This document shows positions 61,153 to 64,000 of a stretch of DNA of 64,000 nucleotides, piece by piece. This DNA is from Flectobacillus longus. GTDB taxonomy: Bacteria > Bacteroidota > Bacteroidia > Cytophagales > Spirosomataceae. A model generated the notes under the pieces. That model ran no database searches. It was not told the origin of the DNA and saw nothing but the letters and a program-made list of their open reading frames with translations. Position numbers and translations under genes: made by a program. The stretch is taken from contig NZ_JASHIC010000030.1 in NCBI RefSeq assembly GCF_030056705.1, positions 40,625 to 104,624 on the forward strand, in the 5' to 3' direction. How positions within the stretch are numbered: the stretch's first letter is position 1; each line of letters opens with the position of its first letter.

Positions 61153-62097
61153 ATGGTAAGAATCTTTTATAAGGAGAAAAAACAAATCAGAAAGGAAAAT
61201 GACGTGAGAATGCTCTCACAAATTCCGAATGTGATTTGGGTGGACTTGCAATCGCCAAGTCCCGAAGAGGAAGAATGGATAGAAAGCAAATGTCAAGTTA
61301 GTTTTCAGACCCCGCAAGAAATCGTGGAAATTGAAAGTAGCGCTCGCTTTTTTGAGCAGGGCGATATGATGGTGGCCAACTCCAATTTTTCTAAAATAGA
61401 CCAGCATGGCTATCATAGTTATCCTGTTTCATTTTTGATAAAAAACACTACCCTTTTCACTTATCGTCAGGGCGATTCTAAAACATTTGCAGATACTGTA
61501 AAAAAAATGCGGGTCTATGAAGAACCTTTTGAAACAGGTATTGATATTTTCTTGCTTTTACTAGAAACTAGAATCGAAGCCGATGCCGATTTGCTGGAAA
61601 ATATGTCTCGTGAAATTACCAATATAAGTAAATCCCTTTCTAACGAAAAAAAACCAAAACAAGAAATACTCCTCAAAATCAACACATTACAAGAAAATTC
61701 TATGATGCTTCGCGAAAGCATTATTGACAAACAGCGTGTATTATCAAGTATTCAGCGTAGTAGATTATTTCCCGAAAGTTATCGAGAAAGATTAAGAATT
61801 ATCTTAAAAGACGTTGGCTCATTAACAGAATACACCACTTTCAATTTTGAGCGCTTAGAATACCTTCAAGATACATTTACGGGTTTGATTAACCTCGAAC
61901 AAAACCAGATTATCAAAATCTTTACGGTTGTGACCATCGTTTTCCTCCCTCCTACGCTCATCGCTGGGATTTTTGGGATGAATTACCAAGTCATGCCAAC
62001 GGTATTGCATCCCTATGGATTCTATCTAGCCTTGATTCTAATGATGCTATCTTCTACCGCAGTACTTTGGTTTTTTAAGCGTAAACACTGGATTTAA
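61153..62097 (+). CDS. corA: CorA family divalent metal ion transporter
   Basis: A 314-residue CorA-type channel for Mg2+ or Co2+. The cytoplasmic N-terminal domain (about 1-245) includes the long helix EYTTFNFERLEYLQDTFTGLINLEQNQ that leads into the first membrane helix (IFTVVTIVFLPPTLIAGIF), followed by the signature GMN in FGMNYQVMP and the second helix. It ends in basic FFKRKHWI. The GMN loop is the selectivity filter. Control by Mg2+ is likely but no Mg2+ riboswitch is apparent upstream. Confidence 0.93.
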   Translation: MVRIFYKEKKQIRKENDVRMLSQIPNVIWVDLQSPSPEEEEWIESKCQVSFQTPQEIVEIESSARFFEQGDMMVANSNFSKIDQHGYHSYPVSFLIKNTTLFTYRQGDSKTFADTVKKMRVYEEPFETGIDIFLLLLETRIEADADLLENMSREITNISKSLSNEKKPKQEILLKINTLQENSMMLRESIIDKQRVLSSIQRSRLFPESYRERLRIILKDVGSLTEYTTFNFERLEYLQDTFTGLINLEQNQIIKIFTVVTIVFLPPTLIAGIFGMNYQVMPTVLHPYGFYLALILMMLSSTAVLWFFKRKHWI

Positions 62098-62629
62098 TGG
62101 ACAGATGATTAATCATTGGTTTCTGTTTTTCAATTTTGACTGAATTACAGAAATACGACATTACAGCTCAAAATCTAATCTAATTCGATTCTAATTTTTT
62201 ATTAATTGGACTTTAAGTCTAGTGTATTCTCTTTGTACTATCAGACTTAAAGTTTCGTTATGTAATTGTACAATACGATTTCAAAAGACTTATTTCATTG
62301 ATATTTAACTTTTTAAAATCATAACTCATGATTCTGCATAAATACTTAGCTAAGTAGTACATGGTATTTTTCAGAAAAGCTTTCCTTAAGAATTGTACAG
62401 GCACAAACGATATTACTTGAGTGTATTTTTTAAAAATTTACATCTTGTCAAACTAAAATGAATTAATTGCTAGAAAAGCAATTTTGAGAATCAAAACTTA
62501 GCACTCCTACTTATAAAAGACTTTTCCACTATTTTGTCGTATAAATTTTATCTCAGGTAAAATGCTTGAGCCTTGCTTTTCATTTTTTAATCTATCGCTT
62601 TTCTACTCAAGCGAACAACTTTGAACATA
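62098..62629. other. 532-base gap between corA and MscS gene, with a paired palindrome
   Basis: GACTTTAAGTC (62209-62219) and GACTTAAAGTT (62244-62254) form an inverted/direct repeat set; ACTTTAAGTCT at 62210-62220 is the exact reverse complement of 62243-62253. The rest is AT-rich and no gene or RNA was recognised. Confidence 0.5.
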
Positions 62630-63700
62630 ATGATACAATCAAACTGGATAATATTAGTATTCCTCTTAGGGTGGATTTGTGCGGGTGTGGGTATTGCCAA
62701 AACAATCCAAACAATCTGGCGAGGACGTGTAAAGTCTGCTTATAACAACTTTGACACAATTCACTCAGAAGCTAGTTTCAATGACATTTTATTAGTAAGT
62801 ATTCACAACAATATTGTACCCTTACTAGCGGCTATTTTCTTAGAAATGGGCGTTGAATATTACAACAAAGAATTAGGTCATTATCAAATCTACGGAGGTC
62901 GGATTGCACACATCTTTTTGATTTTTAGTATTGCCAAAGCCTGTGCTAATTTCTTGACAAGCTTGGCTAATCAAAAAATGCCACAAGTCAATGGTTCTGT
63001 TCCGACATCGTCTATTATTACCAATATCATTCGAGTAACGATATATATTGGCGCACTGGTTATGATTTTACAAAGTGTGGGGGTTTCGGTTGCACCAGCC
63101 CTTACAGCACTGGGAGTTAGTGGTTTGGCTGTGGCACTAGCATTGCAAGACACATTGTCTAACCTTTTTGCAGGTTTGCAGTTATTAGTTTCAAAGAAGA
63201 TTCGTCCACAAGATTATGTACAATTATCTACAGGCGAAGAAGGTTATATCGAAGATATAACTTGGCGAAATACCACAATTAAAACAATGGCCAATCATAT
63301 TGTGATTGTGCCCAATTCCAAAATTTCGACTAATGCGCTCAAAAACTATAATTTTCCAGATACCGAAACACCCGCAACTGTCAGCATTGGTATTTCGTAC
63401 GATTGTGATTTGGAATATGTAGAAAAAGTTGCTATCGAAGTAGCACAAGCAACTATGAGTCGATTAGAAGGAGCTGTCGAAAACTTTACACCAGTAGTAA
63501 GGTTTAACTCTTTTGAAGAATCCTCAATCAAGATGACCATAATCATGAGAGCCAAAACCTTTAGTGACCAATTTTTGATCAAACATGAGTTTATGAAAGA
63601 TATTCATAAAAAATTTAGAGATGAATCCATCGAGATACCATTTCCTACCAGAACAATGATCATGAAAACACCACAGGAAATGGCAGTGCACGAGGAATAG
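62630..63700 (+). CDS. Mechanosensitive ion channel, MscS family
   Basis: I chose the ATG at 62630 (356 residues). Four or five membrane helices come first; the pore helix carries VSVAPALTALGVSGLAVALALQDTLSNLFAGLQLL, the MscS pore signature with its Gly/Ala packing. The beta domain follows with IRPQDYVQLSTGEEGYIEDITWRNT and VIVPNSKIST, then the C-terminal alpha/beta part. It opens on membrane tension during osmotic downshock. It follows corA on the same strand but 532 bp away. Confidence 0.94.
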   Translation: MIQSNWIILVFLLGWICAGVGIAKTIQTIWRGRVKSAYNNFDTIHSEASFNDILLVSIHNNIVPLLAAIFLEMGVEYYNKELGHYQIYGGRIAHIFLIFSIAKACANFLTSLANQKMPQVNGSVPTSSIITNIIRVTIYIGALVMILQSVGVSVAPALTALGVSGLAVALALQDTLSNLFAGLQLLVSKKIRPQDYVQLSTGEEGYIEDITWRNTTIKTMANHIVIVPNSKISTNALKNYNFPDTETPATVSIGISYDCDLEYVEKVAIEVAQATMSRLEGAVENFTPVVRFNSFEESSIKMTIIMRAKTFSDQFLIKHEFMKDIHKKFRDESIEIPFPTRTMIMKTPQEMAVHEE

Positions 63701-63825
63701 TAGAAGTTTTACGGTTGTAGATTGGGAATTACTGATTTCGGAAATATGGCAAAATATGGTTATCCAACATCCGTACTCAAAATTAATCACTAAAAACGAT
63801 TTATTACCTTCCACTAAATATAGAG

Positions 63826-63856
63826 TGCTCCCCAGTTGGGGAGCATTTCTTGTTTA
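63826..63856 (+). terminator. Terminator after the MscS gene
   Basis: TGCTCCCC (63826-63833) pairs perfectly with GGGGAGCA (63838-63845) and is followed by TTTCTTGTTT. Confidence 0.75.
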
Positions 63857-63867
63857 TGATTAATGGA

Positions 63868-63995
63868 GTACGAAGGATTTCCAACTATTTCAGATTTGGG
63901 ATTTCTGATTTCGGAAATAAAGTAAAATACCTTTAATTTTTACAAAATATAGAAAATTACACTTCCGAAATAAACAGTTTTTGAATCCTTCGTAC
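63868..63995. repeat. Dispersed repeat, copy 2: long nested palindrome
   Basis: GTACGAAGGATTT (63868-63880) faces AATCCTTCGTAC (63984-63995), and inside it GATTTCGGAAAT faces ACTTCCGAAAT. Bases 63900-63918 are identical to the reverse complement of 1021-1039. A partial third copy (CTGATTTCGGAAAT) is at 63732-63745. No gene is seen in the last 300 bases. Confidence 0.75.
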
Positions 63996-64000
63996 AACCC

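Noticed and set aside
1..64000. tRNA, rRNA or prophage genes
   Set aside because: No tRNA-like cloverleaf, rRNA segment, integrase or phage structural gene was seen on either strand.

Overview
The window is AT-rich bacterial chromosome from a member of the Bacteroidota, most likely the order Cytophagales. A SusC/SusD pair with a one-protein hybrid two-component sensor, DUF5916, DUF2911, haem-binding and M61 proteins, many N-terminal signal peptides, and several promoter boxes of the Bacteroidota type (TAnnTTTG) all point there. The genus cannot be fixed by eye. No rRNA, tRNA, CRISPR array, transposase or phage gene was seen, and there is no obvious foreign island.

Layout. 1-5.7 kb: the end of a likely alpha-L-fucosidase, then RidA, a D-threonine aldolase-like PLP enzyme and an M19 dipeptidase (an amino-acid or dipeptide salvage group), then an exported GH20 beta-N-acetylhexosaminidase. 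6.2-8.7 kb: a GMC flavoprotein dehydrogenase and its Tat-exported small subunit. 9-16.3 kb: a serine hydrolase, M61 and DUF922-like metallopeptidases, a lumazine-binding-like protein, YebC and a haem-binding protein. 16.5-24.5 kb: FdhD with a YdeP-type molybdoenzyme, an unusual papain-like protease with a repeated acidic tail, a TlpA-like thioredoxin, a CheY-like receiver and a metallo-beta-lactamase-fold hydrolase. 24.8-28.4 kb (minus): a NatAB-like ABC exporter, a lysine-rich protein and a TrmH-type RNA methylase. 28.8-33.8 kb: hemN, tryptophanase and hemA. 34.4-37.8 kb: a MATE exporter and a long GAPDH.

38-50 kb (minus strand) is a compact fructan or fructose utilisation locus. It has GH32, a hybrid sensor with a sugar-binding-protein-like periplasmic domain, a sugar porter, a PfkB fructokinase, SusC and SusD. 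I read repeated TGTTACA motifs spaced 20 bp apart upstream of both the GH32 gene and the porter operon; these are good candidates for the sensor's operators.

50-64 kb: DUF3052-like, DUF2911, SdiA-regulated-like, Rdx and DUF5916 proteins, two APC amino-acid permeases flanking a HAD phosphatase and a Cys/Met-metabolism PLP enzyme, then CorA and MscS.

The intergenic DNA is rich in palindromes. Every convergent gene pair holds at least one strong hairpin, and several families recur within the window (GCAACCGCAAGGGTTGC, AGGGGTTAGGCAAAG, GATTTCTGATTTCGGAAAT, AATTTGAAGATTTGGA, GGCAAAGGCACAAAG). One gap carries 15 head-to-tail 8-bp units beside five telomere-like GGGGTTA units. The least explained items are the acidic-tailed protease, the operator candidates and these repeat families. 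All calls were made by reading; no database search was run.
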